Below are positions 32,388-44,290 of a stretch of DNA of 64,000 nt, one piece after another. The DNA comes from Mytilus trossulus (taxonomy: Eukaryota; Mollusca; Bivalvia; Mytilida; Mytilidae), in assembly GCF_036588685.1 (NCBI RefSeq), contig NC_086374.1:91754059-91818058 (forward strand), written 5' to 3'. A program made the position numbers and the translations under genes. Below the pieces are notes generated by a model. It was not told where the DNA came from. It saw nothing but the letters and a program-made list of their open reading frames with translations, and ran no database searches. The first letter of the stretch is position 1. Each line of letters opens with the position of its first letter.

Positions 32388-34067
32388 ATGGCATCTAAAT
32401 TGAACTTACAGTGTGGTCCCTGTGGATATGAGGACATCACGAACAACGCCACAAAATGGTGTACCAATTGTGAAGAGGGTTTTTGTGGAGAATGTGAGAA
32501 ATCTCATAAATCTATGAAAATTTCGAGAGGTCACAACATGATTTCAGTTGACGATTATCGTCAAATAGAAGACATTACAGTAAATATGAACTGTGAAATA
32601 CATGGTAAAAAGCTGGATTTATACTGCAAAAAGCACGATATTGCGATATGCGTTGTCTGTGTTCCGTCTGCTCATAAAACCTGTTCCTCTTCTGATGTTA
32701 TCTCAATCGATGAAGCATCAAAAAACGCAAAACAATCAAGTGCTCTCTCAGACTTAGAAAAAACAATCTCAAAAACTTTAGACGACGTCAAGTATTGTAT
32801 AAACGACCGAGAAACGGCTTTGAAAAGTTTGGACAAAGAAGAACAAACAATCAGAAAAAAAATTGCAGACACACGTATGAGTCTGAACAAATACTTGGAT
32901 AAACTCGAGAGAGAACAGCTTCAAGATTTGAAATTCAATCATGAAAACTGTAAATCGAAATACATTAAAATTCTTGATAAAATGAAGCAAATAGAGCAAG
33001 AGTTAGAAAGCCTGAGAGAGCAAACACTTAAAATGAAATGCTTTGCATCTGACCTACAAGTATTTCTAGGAACGCGTGAATTAAAAAATAGAACAGCAGA
33101 ACAGATTGGATCACTCAAAGAAGATATAAACGATCATAAGAATAGCAGGATGGAAATAGAGGTTCATCACGTGCTCAGTTCCTTAATGAAGGAGGTAAAG
33201 CAGTTTGGAGAAGTCAAAGTTATTGAAACAAAAGCCGGTCTTGAATTAAAAGATGCAAATATTGACCAGGCTCAGATACAAATACAAGGATCAATGCAAA
33301 CTGTTTGCAACGTCAGTCTTCAGCTGAAACAGAAGTTTGATATCGAAGGAACAGTAAAACCAATATCTGCCTGCATCATTACATCTGACGATAGAGTTAT
33401 AATTGCAGATTATTATGGAAGGGGTAAGTTTATGGAATACAATAACGAAGGAAAATATATTCGTGACATTCCTGTCCCCGATAAACCGTATGATCTTACC
33501 ACAGTAGATACTGATCGTATTGCTGTTACATATCCACGAGCAACCTACCTGGAGATTATAAACACTAAGAACTATAGTGAAAGGCAGAAGGTACCTTGTA
33601 GTTTAGTTTCGTGGATAATAGCTTATCAGGACCAGAAACTGTATGTAGTTGTATACAAAAAGGGCATAGAAGTAATGGACTTGAATGGAAAGAAATTAAA
33701 TACAATCGTGACAGATATTGAATCTTCCTTGTTTGGTATAACAACGACTAGCGACAAGATATACTATACAGACATCAATAATCGAGTACACTGTTGTAGT
33801 CTGACAGGACAAGAAATCTGGGTATTCAAGGATCGGTCTATTTCCAAACCGAAAGGTATATCAGTGGACAATAATCAGAATGTATTTGTTTTGGGTCAAC
33901 AATCTAACAATCTGTCAGTCATACAACATGATGGGAAAGATAGTAAGGTCTTACTTACTGATCGTGATGGACTTCATAATCCTAGAGCAGTGTATTACAA
34001 CAAAGAAAAGAAGATTGTCTGTTTAGGATATAAGGCGGAAAGCATTGCGATATACCAAGTGGCGTAA
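32388..34067 (+). CDS. TRIM-like protein: two B-boxes, coiled coil, beta-propeller; no RING
   Basis: Intact 559-aa single-exon coding region. Residues 9-49 form a B-box1-type zinc site (C9, C12, C25, C28, C33, C36, H40, H49). Residues 69-99 form B-box2 (C69, H72, C80, H83, C88, C91, H96, C99). About 115-260 is a charged coiled coil for oligomerisation. About 305-559 is a blade-repeat region resembling the NHL-type propeller of TRIM2/3/71. There is no N-terminal RING, so ubiquitin-ligase activity cannot be assumed. Such RING-less B-box/propeller proteins are greatly expanded in bivalves and are often discussed in innate immunity; a specific role here is unknown. Relatives are the partial gene at 1-246 and the pseudogene at 52348-54162, where the 3' flank is also duplicated. 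Confidence 0.93.
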   Translation: MASKLNLQCGPCGYEDITNNATKWCTNCEEGFCGECEKSHKSMKISRGHNMISVDDYRQIEDITVNMNCEIHGKKLDLYCKKHDIAICVVCVPSAHKTCSSSDVISIDEASKNAKQSSALSDLEKTISKTLDDVKYCINDRETALKSLDKEEQTIRKKIADTRMSLNKYLDKLEREQLQDLKFNHENCKSKYIKILDKMKQIEQELESLREQTLKMKCFASDLQVFLGTRELKNRTAEQIGSLKEDINDHKNSRMEIEVHHVLSSLMKEVKQFGEVKVIETKAGLELKDANIDQAQIQIQGSMQTVCNVSLQLKQKFDIEGTVKPISACIITSDDRVIIADYYGRGKFMEYNNEGKYIRDIPVPDKPYDLTTVDTDRIAVTYPRATYLEIINTKNYSERQKVPCSLVSWIIAYQDQKLYVVVYKKGIEVMDLNGKKLNTIVTDIESSLFGITTTSDKIYYTDINNRVHCCSLTGQEIWVFKDRSISKPKGISVDNNQNVFVLGQQSNNLSVIQHDGKDSKVLLTDRDGLHNPRAVYYNKEKKIVCLGYKAESIAIYQVA

Positions 34068-34411
34068 AATTAACAAAGAACAAAGACGAATATTGATTGC
34101 TTTGATGTTCATAAAGTAGTGATACAGATCTATGATTTTATTATAAAAATTATAAGAATAACTGTCTCTTTGTATATTAACTATAGCAAAGGAGCTTATA
34201 TGAGGCGTATATATTACCTCATTGCTCTAGATCAAGTGTATTACAACAAAGCCGATTAAAGTACGGTGTACTAGAAATCCATTGGCCTCTAAGTATGATG
34301 ATTATTAGGTTTCTGTTTGCATTAATTGATGCGCAACATGACACTCACATACATAAACATTACACAATTGTATAAAAAGATAACACATTTACACATTGAT
34401 ATGATTAGTTA

Positions 34412-34622
34412 TCAAAGGTACCAGGATTATGATTTAATACGCCAGACGCTCGTTTCGTATACATAAGACTCATCCCCTCATGACGCTCAAATCAAAATAG
34501 TTGTACAGCCAAATAAGTACAAAGTTGAAGAGCATTGACCAGTATTTACTAGTATTCGTTCAAACATAACGAGGATTGAGGACCAAAAATTCCAAAATGG
34601 TGTGCCAAATACGGCTAACGTA
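34412..34622 (+). repeat. Dispersed repeat family B, copy 4 (insertion inside it)
   Basis: GGTACCAGGATTATGATTTA, CGTTTCGTATACATAAGACT, AAGTTGAAGAGCATTGA, then GTGCCAAATACGGCTAACG. About 30 bp of foreign sequence (34535-34570) splits the GAGCATTGA..GGATTGAGGACC part. Confidence 0.75.
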
Positions 34623-35035
34623 ATTCATTCCTGGGAGTCAAAACGAAAACGTCATACAAGTAATTTATTTTTAAAAAGAGGGGAGGGTACGTGAAACTGT
34701 TTTTCGTAAGAGAAAACATATTCTGATCCCCAATTTGATAAAAAAAAAATATTGTGATCAAGAAGATGAGAAAAAAAATATTCTGAATCCAGATTTTTCC
34801 CACACGTTATAGTGTCAAATTCTGAAGAAGAAAAATTGAATTGATAGCATCGAAAAACATTTAAAAAAAAAGGAAGTTCGCGAAAATATTTTCTGACTGA
34901 AAAAAAACAACATAATCGCGCTTGAAGTTAAATGGGTTGTTCCCTAAGATACAATTTATTTCTGGTATAATTAGGACCACAGTAGTTATTCAGTTGGAAT
35001 GGATCGTTTCGTAATTTACAGGCTCTATAAGATCC

Positions 35036-36572
35036 TATATGGGTCATTTAAAAAAAATGTCGAATTTTAAAATTGAAAAAATTATTAAAAGTTACTTATT
35101 CAAACAACCCTCTACATAAGCAAATCAAACAAACAGTACTTTAACAACATATTAAAAAAGATGCAATCTTAATGATGTCAAACAAGAATATGTTGAAACA
35201 TTTTTTGATCGGTGGTTCATTATTTTGTCTATCCTGTTACCATTTTCAAAAGAAATTTTGGGTTATTAAGAAAAGGTTGAGATAAAATTTTAAGCTTGTT
35301 TTACGTAGTCAATTAGATGGTTTTCAAGAGAATAAACTTCTATATAAATTCATTCTGTAATATAATAGATTATTTGCCCATTTTCCAGGTAGTACTGAAA
35401 AATGCCTCTAAAAATTGCTTTTCCAAGATTGTAAAAAATACCACCAGTAATGCAAGTCTAAGATATCAATTCATATTGTTCGGCATTTTTTCACCCTTTC
35501 AAATAAACCCAACATCAAGTAAATCCCTCATAAGTTAGTTTACTTTTCTCTGTATTCCATTGGTAACAGGAACGTACGTTTCTGATATATCACTATATAA
35601 AAGTCTATCCTGTTACCTTTTTGTCTATCCTGTTATCGATATCAGTATTGCACCTGCGAATGCTTAATTAGGAAGATTAAGACGTTATAACCTTAAGATG
35701 AGTTCAAACAACGAAATATTTTATTCGTTTTGCACCTATATGATAAGATACAAAAATTAACGACGTTTTTGTCTACAATTGTCTATACTGTTACTGTAAC
35801 CATAGCAACCATAGTAACAGGATAGACATAACAGGATAGACAAATTTCATCGTTTTTGATTGCTGTTGTGAAATAACTATACTCCCTTTGGTGAAGTGAT
35901 TATGTTTTACTATTGTGAATTTGGTTTCCAACACGTTATTGCACTTTTTACAAGTATACTGTTGGTGTAATTAATCAAAATTGGTGGTAACAGCATAGAC
36001 ATGAAAAAAAAGTACACTTTTTTTTTTCACTAAATGTCTTGAAATTTCCTTTCTCTACACTGTCGTTCAAGAAACGAGGCGTTTTAAATGTAAAGATTAC
36101 TTTGCAATTTTGAGATCAACACTGACTGATTCAATATTCATAGGGAGAATAATTTAACGGCTGATTTAAGTAGCGGTAACAGGAAAGACATGAACCTCCT
36201 GTACGCTGATTCAATTTAGTTTGTAGATAATATGTTACATACAATGATAAAGAAGCTACGATTTTTCGTTAGAGTAATATTTAACGTTCTTAAAAATTCT
36301 CTTTTGCAGATATCAAGGCGATAAGAAAATCGCAAAAAAATCATTTGAAATGTGTTTTTCTGACACTGTACGCAGACAAATACCCCCAAAATCAGTCTTA
36401 AATGCAGTTTAATCTTATCAAAATAGATGTAAGGTGTGTTTATTATTAATGTTCTGAATCACAAATCCGACAAGCTTTCATTTAAACCATTACAACTGAA
36501 ATTTCCTTTAGAAATAAAAAAGTTAGCATGGGTGTACTGAAAATTCGACATTTTTTGAAAATGACCCATATA
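35036..36572. mobile_element. 1.5-kb inverted-repeat element with recurring 14-mer
   Basis: TATATGGGTCATTT plus AAAAAATGTCGAATTTT at the left are mirrored at the right by AAAATTCGACATTTTTT and AAATGACCCATATA, giving terminal inverted repeats of about 33 bp. Inside, GTCTATCCTGTTAC or near copies occur at 35227, 35603, 35623 and 35781 (forward) and at 35814, 35828, 35987 and 36176 (reverse complement). No long ORF. It is a non-autonomous DNA-transposon-like element of unknown family. Confidence 0.75.
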
Positions 36573-36629
36573 AGCAACAGCAACGTAAATATTACTGTCA
36601 AACTTTCAAATCAAATCTTTATATCTAAT

Positions 36630-37710
36630 TTAAAGGGACACTAGCTGTCAAATTCATGGTCACCGATTTGACTCCAATTCTCATATTCGATTTATAACAA
36701 TGTAAAACATTTATCCAAACTACCAAAAGTCTAAAATAAACAGTATATAGAGCATGGTGTATATAATATGTAGGTTCGTTTCTTGTGTATGTTAGCCCAG
36801 ACGCCATCTAGTTAACTATTGATTTGACCTCAGATGACCATATAAGCGATGTAAACATAAATAACGATATGAATATATTAAACCAGCACGTGCAATTGGA
36901 TTTTTATAGATATAGGAATATGTGGTGTGAGTTCCAATGAGACAACCCTCCATCCAAATAACAATTTAAAAAGTAAACCATTATAGGTTAAAGTACGGCC
37001 TTCAACACAGAGCCTTGGCTCACACCGAACAACAAGCTATAAAGGGCCTCAAAATTACTAGTGTAAAACCATTCAAACGGGAAAACCAACGATGTAATCT
37101 ATATAAACAAAACGAGAAACGAGAAACACGTATATATTACATAAACAAACGACAACTACTGTACATCAGATTCCTGACTTAGGATAGGTGCAAACATTTG
37201 CAGCGGGATTAAACGTTTTAATGGATCCAAACCTTCTCCCTTTATCTGAAACAATAGCATAACATCACAACATAGAAAAACACACGATAAATCTGTTTGA
37301 TTTTATATTGTAGATTAAAAATTAATGTTTATCATTGTTTTTAACCGTATAAGAATGATTTTATATAGATCAAATCAGTAATCAAATGATTTACCGTAGT
37401 TTCACTTTCATTGTTGACATTCTTTTTCTTTAAATAACCTGTACACGTATAATGCATGCGTTGTCAATCTCTAGCTATGGGTTACATTGAAGTTCACATA
37501 AATACGGATTTAATGTGGTCGACTAATTCACTTGCAAGTGAATGAGTAATTATCAATGTTTCGATGCTTAATTTGACAAATTGAACAATTTTGGCTGCTA
37601 AAAGCGAAATACTATTTCACTATTTCACTTTCATTTTTGATTGAACCAAAAGAAATTACTTAAGATTTTTTTAGATATCTCGTAGCTAGTTCCCCTTTAA
37701 AAGTACATCT
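36630..37710. mobile_element. About 1.1-kb inverted-repeat element with nested family C copy
   Basis: The left tip TTTAAAGGGACACTAGCT is mirrored by the right tip AGCTAGTTCCCCTTTAAA, allowing one gap and a few mismatches. The interior at 36900-37260 is an inverted copy of family C (7745-8090), inserted after this element. Confidence 0.7.
36900..37260 (-). repeat. Dispersed repeat family C, inverted copy nested in a DNA element
   Basis: GTGCCAATGAGACAAC-like start, AAACCATTATAGGTTAAAGT, AAAGGGCCTCAAAATTACTA, GACTTAGGATAGGTGCAAA. It is the reverse complement of 7745-8090. Confidence 0.75.
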
Positions 37711-38205
37711 TGATTTAGATATCAATATTTGTTTAAAAGACTTAAATTGTATCACAAATAATTATGAAGTTATGAATCCTAGAATTTCAATAAAATGGAT
37801 TGATTGAATAAAGGTTTTTTACAGAAATATAATTGTTAAAGCTAATACAATTCCTGAATTGTCTTTCAAAAATATATATGCTCTATGACTGCTAAAAAGC
37901 AGCGTTAAATATTCATCTTTAATTAATATGTACTGATCATTATTAATTCCACCATAACTTGCTATTGGACGTTCTACAGCAATCCATCATCATGTGATTA
38001 TAATTAAGCCGTTCAAATGCTGCGATTTGAATTCAACAATAAATCTCTTTTCGCTAATCGTTAGCTTGAAGCAGTATAAAATCTTTCTTTATAAATAGAT
38101 ATAAGACTGTTTTTTTTTAATTTAAATTTTTCGAGATTACCCGCTTCTTTTACATATATAAATACATTCTATATAATTGAAAAAAAACACGTCATGTGTC
38201 ACGTG

Positions 38206-38348
38206 TGTTCAATAACTAGGAGGAAGACATTTTGACAATAACAAGCTATATTTATTAACCTTCTCCTATACAGAAGAGTATCATATTACATAACAATAAT
38301 GTCCGGATCGTATCCGGTTAAGATATGTCAATATTACGGTATGTGACA
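38206..38348 (-). repeat. 3' LTR of the gypsy element
   Basis: Shares AATAACTAGGAGGAAGACAT, TTGACAATAACAAGCTA, CATAACAATAATGTCCGGAT and ACGGTATGTGACA with 41357-41496. Roughly 90% alike, suggesting an old insertion. Confidence 0.9.
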
Positions 38349-38671
38349 TCCCCCTTTTTCTAAAAGATGAAATGAAAATGAAATGATTTATTGAATAAAT
38401 GAATGAGTATTACCCAGTTAAAATTAATACTGAATGATTTTGACTAGAAATCAATACGGACTTGGTTTTGACTAGAAATTAATACTGACTAGATTAATGT
38501 CTCTTAAAGTCTATGTATTGTCTTTTCTGATAACTAACTAAAACTAGTTAAATGCTTTCTTAAATCTTTTTGACAGTTCAACAACATTATTTTACATAGT
38601 CGTTTTATTTGGTTGGCACTTTGATCGTTCTTCCAAATCTTGTCACGGGTGACTTAGATGGTTCAATACTT

Positions 38672-39064
38672 TTATTTTCCTCTGACGCAATGGTTTAATG
38701 TTTGTGAAGTGTTACATACAGTGCTACAAACAGTTGAAGTTTTAAGGACGGTTGAATTGTGATTATTCTTGAAATGTTCATTATCAACTGTGTTTCCATT
38801 GTAAGCTGTTGGTCTTATATGCCTACGGTTTCTTCTGTGATGCCTGTCATCTGATGTTTGTACTACATAGGAGCGAGGAGTGTGGTGTTTATGAATTATT
38901 ATCCCTTCTTTCCTTTTTCCAATTGTGAACATTACAATAGAGTCTCCTTGTTTTAGCTGTTTCAATTCAGGTCCACAATCCTTATCATAGTTGGTTTTAG
39001 CTTTCCTTTGGCGAATTTCGAGTTTTTTGATAATTTCACTGTTGTTGACGTTTTGTGGCATCAA
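38672..39064 (-). pseudogene. Gypsy integrase C-terminal relic
   Basis: The 130-aa frame contains KLEIRQRKAKTNYDKD, GDSIVMFTIGKRK and PRSYVVQTSDDRHHRRNRRH, the beta-barrel-like tail that follows the integrase core in Ty3/gypsy elements. The catalytic DDE core is not present intact upstream. Confidence 0.7.
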
Positions 39065-39502
39065 TAGCGGTAATGAAGTAGGTAGTGATGTTTTTTAATC
39101 TCATATTTAGGAACAATTGTGCTGGCGAAAGATCAATATCCAACGGTATGTTTCGATAGTCTAAAAGAGCTTTGTGCGGATCCTTGGATTTCATAATTAG
39201 CTTCTTGATGGTTTGGACACTTCTTTCTGCTTGTCCATTCGACTGAGCATAGTGTGGGCTGCTCGTGCTCTGTTTAAATCATGTAGGCGTTCATCATTTG
39301 CAGTTTCCTTCTGAAATTAAGCATACATTTCTGTTGGAATTGGAAAGTATGATATCAAATGAATGCCATTCACGTGTAAGTCAGGTACTAATACTTCCTT
39401 TGTTTCTTTAAAGAACGATCTACTGAGATGATCTGCTAGGTACATCTCTTTGCCTGGTTTATAGTCAACTTAAAGATCATACTTTTCTTATGCTATTCAA
39501 AG

Positions 39503-39700
39503 TCACTGTAATCTAGGCGGTGTTTGGTGAAGCGGTTTCAGGAAGATTGGTTGGAGTGGTTTATAGTCTGTCTCTATTTGAACCCGGCGACCATATACGT
39601 ACTCATGGAATTTTTTCCATCCATAAAGAATTGCAAGAGTTTCTTTCTCAAACTGCAGATATCGTTGTTGTGTTCGAGTAAGAGCACGTAAGGCATACAC
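39503..39700 (-). pseudogene. Gypsy RNase H relic
   Basis: RALTRTQQRYLQFEKETLAI and ETDYKPLQPI are the standard end of the RT-connected RNase H of Ty3/gypsy elements. Both ends are cut by frameshifts. Confidence 0.8.
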
Positions 39701-40010
39701 AACTGGTTTCTGATTTTGTATCAGTACAGCTCCAGTCCTTTTGAACTAGCATCAACACTGAGTGTAAGCGATTTGTTCGGATTGTAGTTTTGCAGTAGTG
39801 GTGTATTTGTTGCCAGTTCTTTTAACTCCTGAAAGCTAGTTTCTTGTTTTTCATCCCAGTGCCATACTGTGTTTTCTCTAAGAGTATCTCAACGGTTCTC
39901 TGACTGTTGACATCTTTGGCATAAACTTGCCAAGATACTGAATAAAATCAATGAAGGTTTGGAGATCCTTGACGCACTCTGGTTTTGACATTTTATTGAC
40001 TGCACGGATT

Positions 40011-40238
40011 TTATTCTGGGTCTGGTCTAACGCCTTCACTTTTTAGACGATGTCCAACGTATGTTACTTCCGGTTTGTTGATTTCGCATTTTCCAGCACT
40101 GAGTTTAAAGTTGTATTCTCGCGCTCTGTTTAGAACCTGTTTAAGACGCATACCACGTTCTTTTTGGTCTGATCCCCAAATAAGGATGTCGTCGATAATC
40201 GCGTCTGCTCCATCTATGTCGGATACCATTTTAGACAC
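40011..40238 (-). pseudogene. Gypsy reverse transcriptase relic
   Basis: DAIIDDILIWG holds the aspartate pair of the RT active site with Ile in place of Tyr. CEINKPEVTYVGHRLKSEGV follows, as in other Ty3/gypsy RTs. The upstream RT and protease are missing. Confidence 0.8.
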
Positions 40239-40299
40239 AATTTTCTGAAATACTTCCGATGCTGAATTTATTCAAAAAGGTAAGCGAGCCAATCAAATG

Positions 40300-41260
40300 G
40301 TGTATTAAATGTGCTTAGCATTGAGCATTGAGCATTGTTGCTACAAAAAGTTCATCGTCATCAGATTCACTGCATATGTTTAAAGTGTGCATTTCCTTTG
40401 ATGATTTGTTTGATGACAGACAGACAGACGCAAAGTGGTTGTATTTATGGCATTTGTTGCACTGTTTCCCGAATGCAGGACATTTTCTACACTCATGTTT
40501 ACCTCCACAGTTTTTACATTTGTTTTCGAAATTGGGTGATTACCCCTTGTTATTCTGAGGTAGTCTCCTTTGTGGTGTGTATTGCTTGCCATACTTTTTA
40601 CCTAATGATCTTGCATCTTGTTTGTTTAACATGATAATTGTTTTATCTTCGCTTTCCATAGTTTTAGTAGATTTTAGAAAGCATTAAGCTAGTTTTAGTT
40701 AGTTATCAGAAAAGACAATATATAGACTTTAAGTTGAGCCTTTGAAAATTCATAAGTTCTAGCGAAATTTATAGCCTTTTCTTACGAGAATTCGGACCCT
40801 TTAGTAATACATTTCTAACGAACTGTGTGGTCTTTAGTTCCAAAAACAATGGCATCACGTACCATATCCTCCGGCGTCGCATATCCACAATCTTTAACCA
40901 ATATTATGAGGTCTGTAAGATATTCTTCGAAAGTGTCAAATTCTTTTTGAACACGGCTTAAAAATTTGTATTGTGAATAAATCTTGTTCGATTTAGGGCG
41001 GCCGTTTTTTCAAAGTTCTGATAGTGCACATCAAGTTTCTTTTTAATATCCTTCGAAAGATCCCAGGTTGAATAAATGCCTTTGTTGCCGATCCATATCA
41101 ATAGATAGTTACTTTTTTTGTGCTTCAGCAGTTTTGACTAAAGGTCCCGCGAACCAGAATTCTGTATGCTGTTGGAAAGGTTTTCAGGCAGTCACTAGGT
41201 CTGTCGCTTCCCAGTCCATTTTAGGGTGAGATCTTGATAGTGCATCCATGATTATAATAA
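40300..41260 (-). pseudogene. Gypsy gag relic with zinc knuckles
   Basis: Near 40530-40425 the - strand encodes CKNCGGKHECRKCPAFGK then CNKCHKYNHFASVC, two retroviral-type zinc knuckles. Near 41225, MDWEATDLVTA followed by a stop then FQQHTEFWFAGPL resembles a gypsy gag start. Several frameshifts and stops. Confidence 0.7.
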
Positions 41261-41356
41261 TTTAGGTAGCTGGATTGTTCATGCAACTTTTAAGATTGCT
41301 TCCATCATAGGATGGCTTATTTTCATTATGATGGGCGATGGTTCAGTCTGACACCA

Positions 41357-41496
41357 TGTCCAATAACTAGGAGGAAGACATGTTGACAATAACAAGCTAG
41401 ATTGTTTAACCCTCTATACAAGAGAGTATCATAATACATAACAATAATGTCCGGATCGTATCCGATTAAGATATTTCAAATTTACGGTATGTGACA
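41357..41496 (-). repeat. 5' LTR of the gypsy element
   Basis: Partner of 38206-38348, flanked on its outer side by the target duplication ACGTG and on its inner side by the primer-binding site. Confidence 0.9.
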
Positions 41497-43972
41497 ACGT
41501 GGGTGCGTCCTGATACAGACTTCTGATAGAAACGAAAATTGAGAATGTTATACATGTTATAAGTCATTTGTTATCAACCGTTTCCAATTGTCGTTTGTTT
41601 TTATATGAATCTAATTAGTTGAGAGGTTAATTGTAATATTGTATCATTCTATTAACTGCAAATGTTTTAGATAAGAAACTGTAAATTAAAATGTATACCA
41701 AACTTCCGTGTTGTTGTGTGGTATGGTACACATCATACGTCTACGAACAGATACATTCTATCGCTACTTCTTTTTGGGATATTAATTCAGCACTCTATTT
41801 CCGAATTGAAGTGATTTTTTTCTTGACTTAATCAAGAACAGCTTTTTTAAAAGCCGAAATATAATCAGAGGATTGTAAAAATCCAACAACACCTTGACCA
41901 TAGTTAACAAAAACGACCAACGGACAAACAACAGTCTACAAAACAAAACATAGAAAACTAAAGAGTTAACAACAAGAGTATTTTAGGACCACACATATAT
42001 TTAAAAGTAGAAATAGAAAGGGTCAAATTACATTAAATGCAAATGTCAATACAAATAGTTCCTACAAAAGCAACAGTAAATTATAGATATTTTCTAGTTA
42101 CTAAAATCAAGAACCTCACCAACCCAAACAGGCAATATGTATGTCTGACCAAACATAGCCCTTAAACCAACCACCACTTGGATATTAAAGGAATGATGAT
42201 GTATCACATATACTTCCGCCAAAGATATCTACCAATGAGGTTATACACATATCCTCAGTGATTGATATAATCTTGCATCCAGTTCATGTTAATTTATGGG
42301 CATAGAAAACTCTATAGTCCATACAGCATATTTGCATGCCAATCTCAAATTACACCACTAGCAAGGCTTCCCCTTAAGGAATAGTATTCCCAATACTCAA
42401 AACAAAAATATCTTTAACACTTTTATTAATATTATTCCTTAATTACTTTAAAACACTTCTAAAACTTTCAAGATACATGTACACAGTTTTTTAAATAGTT
42501 CATTATTCAATAAATTCTCATGAATTTGACCTCATAGACTTTTAAAAGTTGAGTTAAGGCAATGAACTCATATCAAAATGAACATTGTCATTATTTAATA
42601 ACATCTTCGGCATATGGAAGCTTGTTATCAAAGGGATTTCACCTCCAAGTGTAAACTATGCTGGCTTGTCTCTTTCTTTACTGTTGTTGAATCAAACACA
42701 CTTTTTACTTCTCAAGCAGGAACATTGACAATTGTATTTCCACTTGATTCTTCGCAACTCTGCTGAAAATATATTAACCAATAAGAAGATCTTTATTTGT
42801 ACTTAAGACAGCATTAGTCACACTTTGAAAAGGAAAAATCCCTTTGCCTACAATCCACGTGGAAAACCACTAGGGAATCAGTCTCCCTCGAACTGTAGAC
42901 AAAGAAATTTAAATTAAAAAATTTAACCATAAATAATATTTTAGTGTACATTAGTACTAGTATACAAAATTATTCAACATCATATTTATCAAATAAAACA
43001 AAACAAAATATTACACTCATTATTTAATCTGCCAAGACAAAAGATTTATGTGACATATTTTAACACATCAAATTACAATGAAATTATATACACATCCAAT
43101 AGTAAACATGATATTACGGACAAATTATTATAATTACTTAATATGTTCATTTGAACATAAAGCTGCTTCCATCAATTTTTTTTTAAAGTACCGTGCCATA
43201 TTGACATATTTTGCCTTTCTCAACACAGACATACATAATTTAGTGTTATATCCGTATTTTCCCCATCATTTTCTTTTTTTTTTATATAATTATCTTCAGA
43301 AATCAAAACATTACTTCATTATTAATTGCAATTTGTTCTCACCATATTCTGATCAGAAAAATCCTTCCATTTTAGGTTATTCGAACTCATTGACACCAAT
43401 CATCGTGCAATGCCATATTGCTTCTCCTTCATTCATCAGAGGTAACACCATCTGAAACAAAAACATTCCATATTACTGTATGTACAATCAAACACTCCGC
43501 TGAACGCGGACCTCGACGAAGACACCTCATAATTCAATACACATCACTCCGGTAAACAACAATAATAACAAGTGACATATCACACTAAATTATTCCACTT
43601 TCTCAATATTTTTATTCTTTTCTAACAAAGTATTTAACACTAAAAGCATTTTCTATCAGTATGTACGATGTATTAATCAATGAAAAGTCCACAACACTCA
43701 AAAGAAACTATTTACGCTATAAACAATTTATTATTCTCCTTTTAATTACAGGTCCCCAAAATGGCCAGAGCCCCCACCTTCACATATATTCTATATATCG
43801 ATAGCACTTTGCCCTGCGTTTACGGCATAACAAATATCTGACCATCTGGGTTGATAATAACTACCGGCCAAAGTCCAAATCCCAAAACATTTGGCCACCA
43901 AGGTCAAACATTTAATACCATCTAGTTCTATCAAGAAGCCGCCAAGGCGAATATAAATGACCACCAAGTAGA

Positions 43973-44050
43973 TATAGGAAGATGTGGTGTGAGTGCCAAT
44001 GAGACAACTCTCCATCCAAATAACAATTTAAAAATTAAACCATTATAGGT
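43973..44050 (-). repeat. Dispersed repeat family C, short copy
   Basis: GATATAGGAAGATGTGGTGT, GAGTGCCAATGAGACAACTC and AAACCATTATAGGTCTTG: only the end of the family, inserted within CCACCAAG-type repeats. Confidence 0.7.
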
Positions 44051-44117
44051 CTTGATGCCCCCAAGACTAGTACTTTTTAATTTAATATTGCCGTCAAGGC
44101 AAATATGAAAAATTATA

Positions 44118-44290
44118 AAAATGACCACCTAGGTCTATTGCCACAAAGGCATATACAGATGACCACCTAGGTCTATTGCAACCAAGGCATATATAGATGA
44201 CCACATAGGTCTATTGCCACCAAGGCATATATAAATGACCACCAAGGTCTTAAAGCCACCAAGGCTATATTGCCACCAAGGCAAATATAA
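44118..44290 (+). repeat. Short tandem array, unit about 38-50 bp
   Basis: About four imperfect units of GACCACCTAGGTCTATTGCC plus ACCAAGGCATATATA-GAT. Related GGCCACCAAGGTC motifs are scattered leftwards to about 43880, so the array was once longer or is embedded in a diverged satellite. Confidence 0.75.

Larger units (their letters stand above)
38206..41496 (-). mobile_element. Decayed Ty3/gypsy LTR retrotransposon
   Basis: LTRs of about 140 bp (38206-38348 and 41357-41496) begin TGT and end ACA, flanked by the 5-bp duplication ACGTG at 38201-38205 and 41497-41501. On the - strand, the candidate primer-binding site TGGTGTCAGACTGAAC follows the 5' LTR (start resembles tRNA-Leu). Then come gag, part of RT, RNase H and the integrase C-terminus, then the polypurine tract GAAAAAGGGGGA. 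The 3.3-kb length and missing protease, RT fingers and integrase core show large internal deletions. Frameshifts make it dead. Confidence 0.9.
37980..42080 (+). repeat. Segmental duplication, right copy (carries the gypsy insertion)
   Basis: Matches 28090-30570 on both sides of the LTR element: 37980-38205 left of it and 41497-42080 right of it. See the left copy for shared landmarks. Confidence 0.8.

Noticed and set aside
40328-40634. Plus-strand open frames of 76 and 99 aa
   Set aside because: They are antisense to the gypsy gag zinc knuckles on the other strand.
43078-43455. 125-aa open frame, + strand
   Set aside because: AT-rich, hydrophobic by composition, no motif or splice context recognised.
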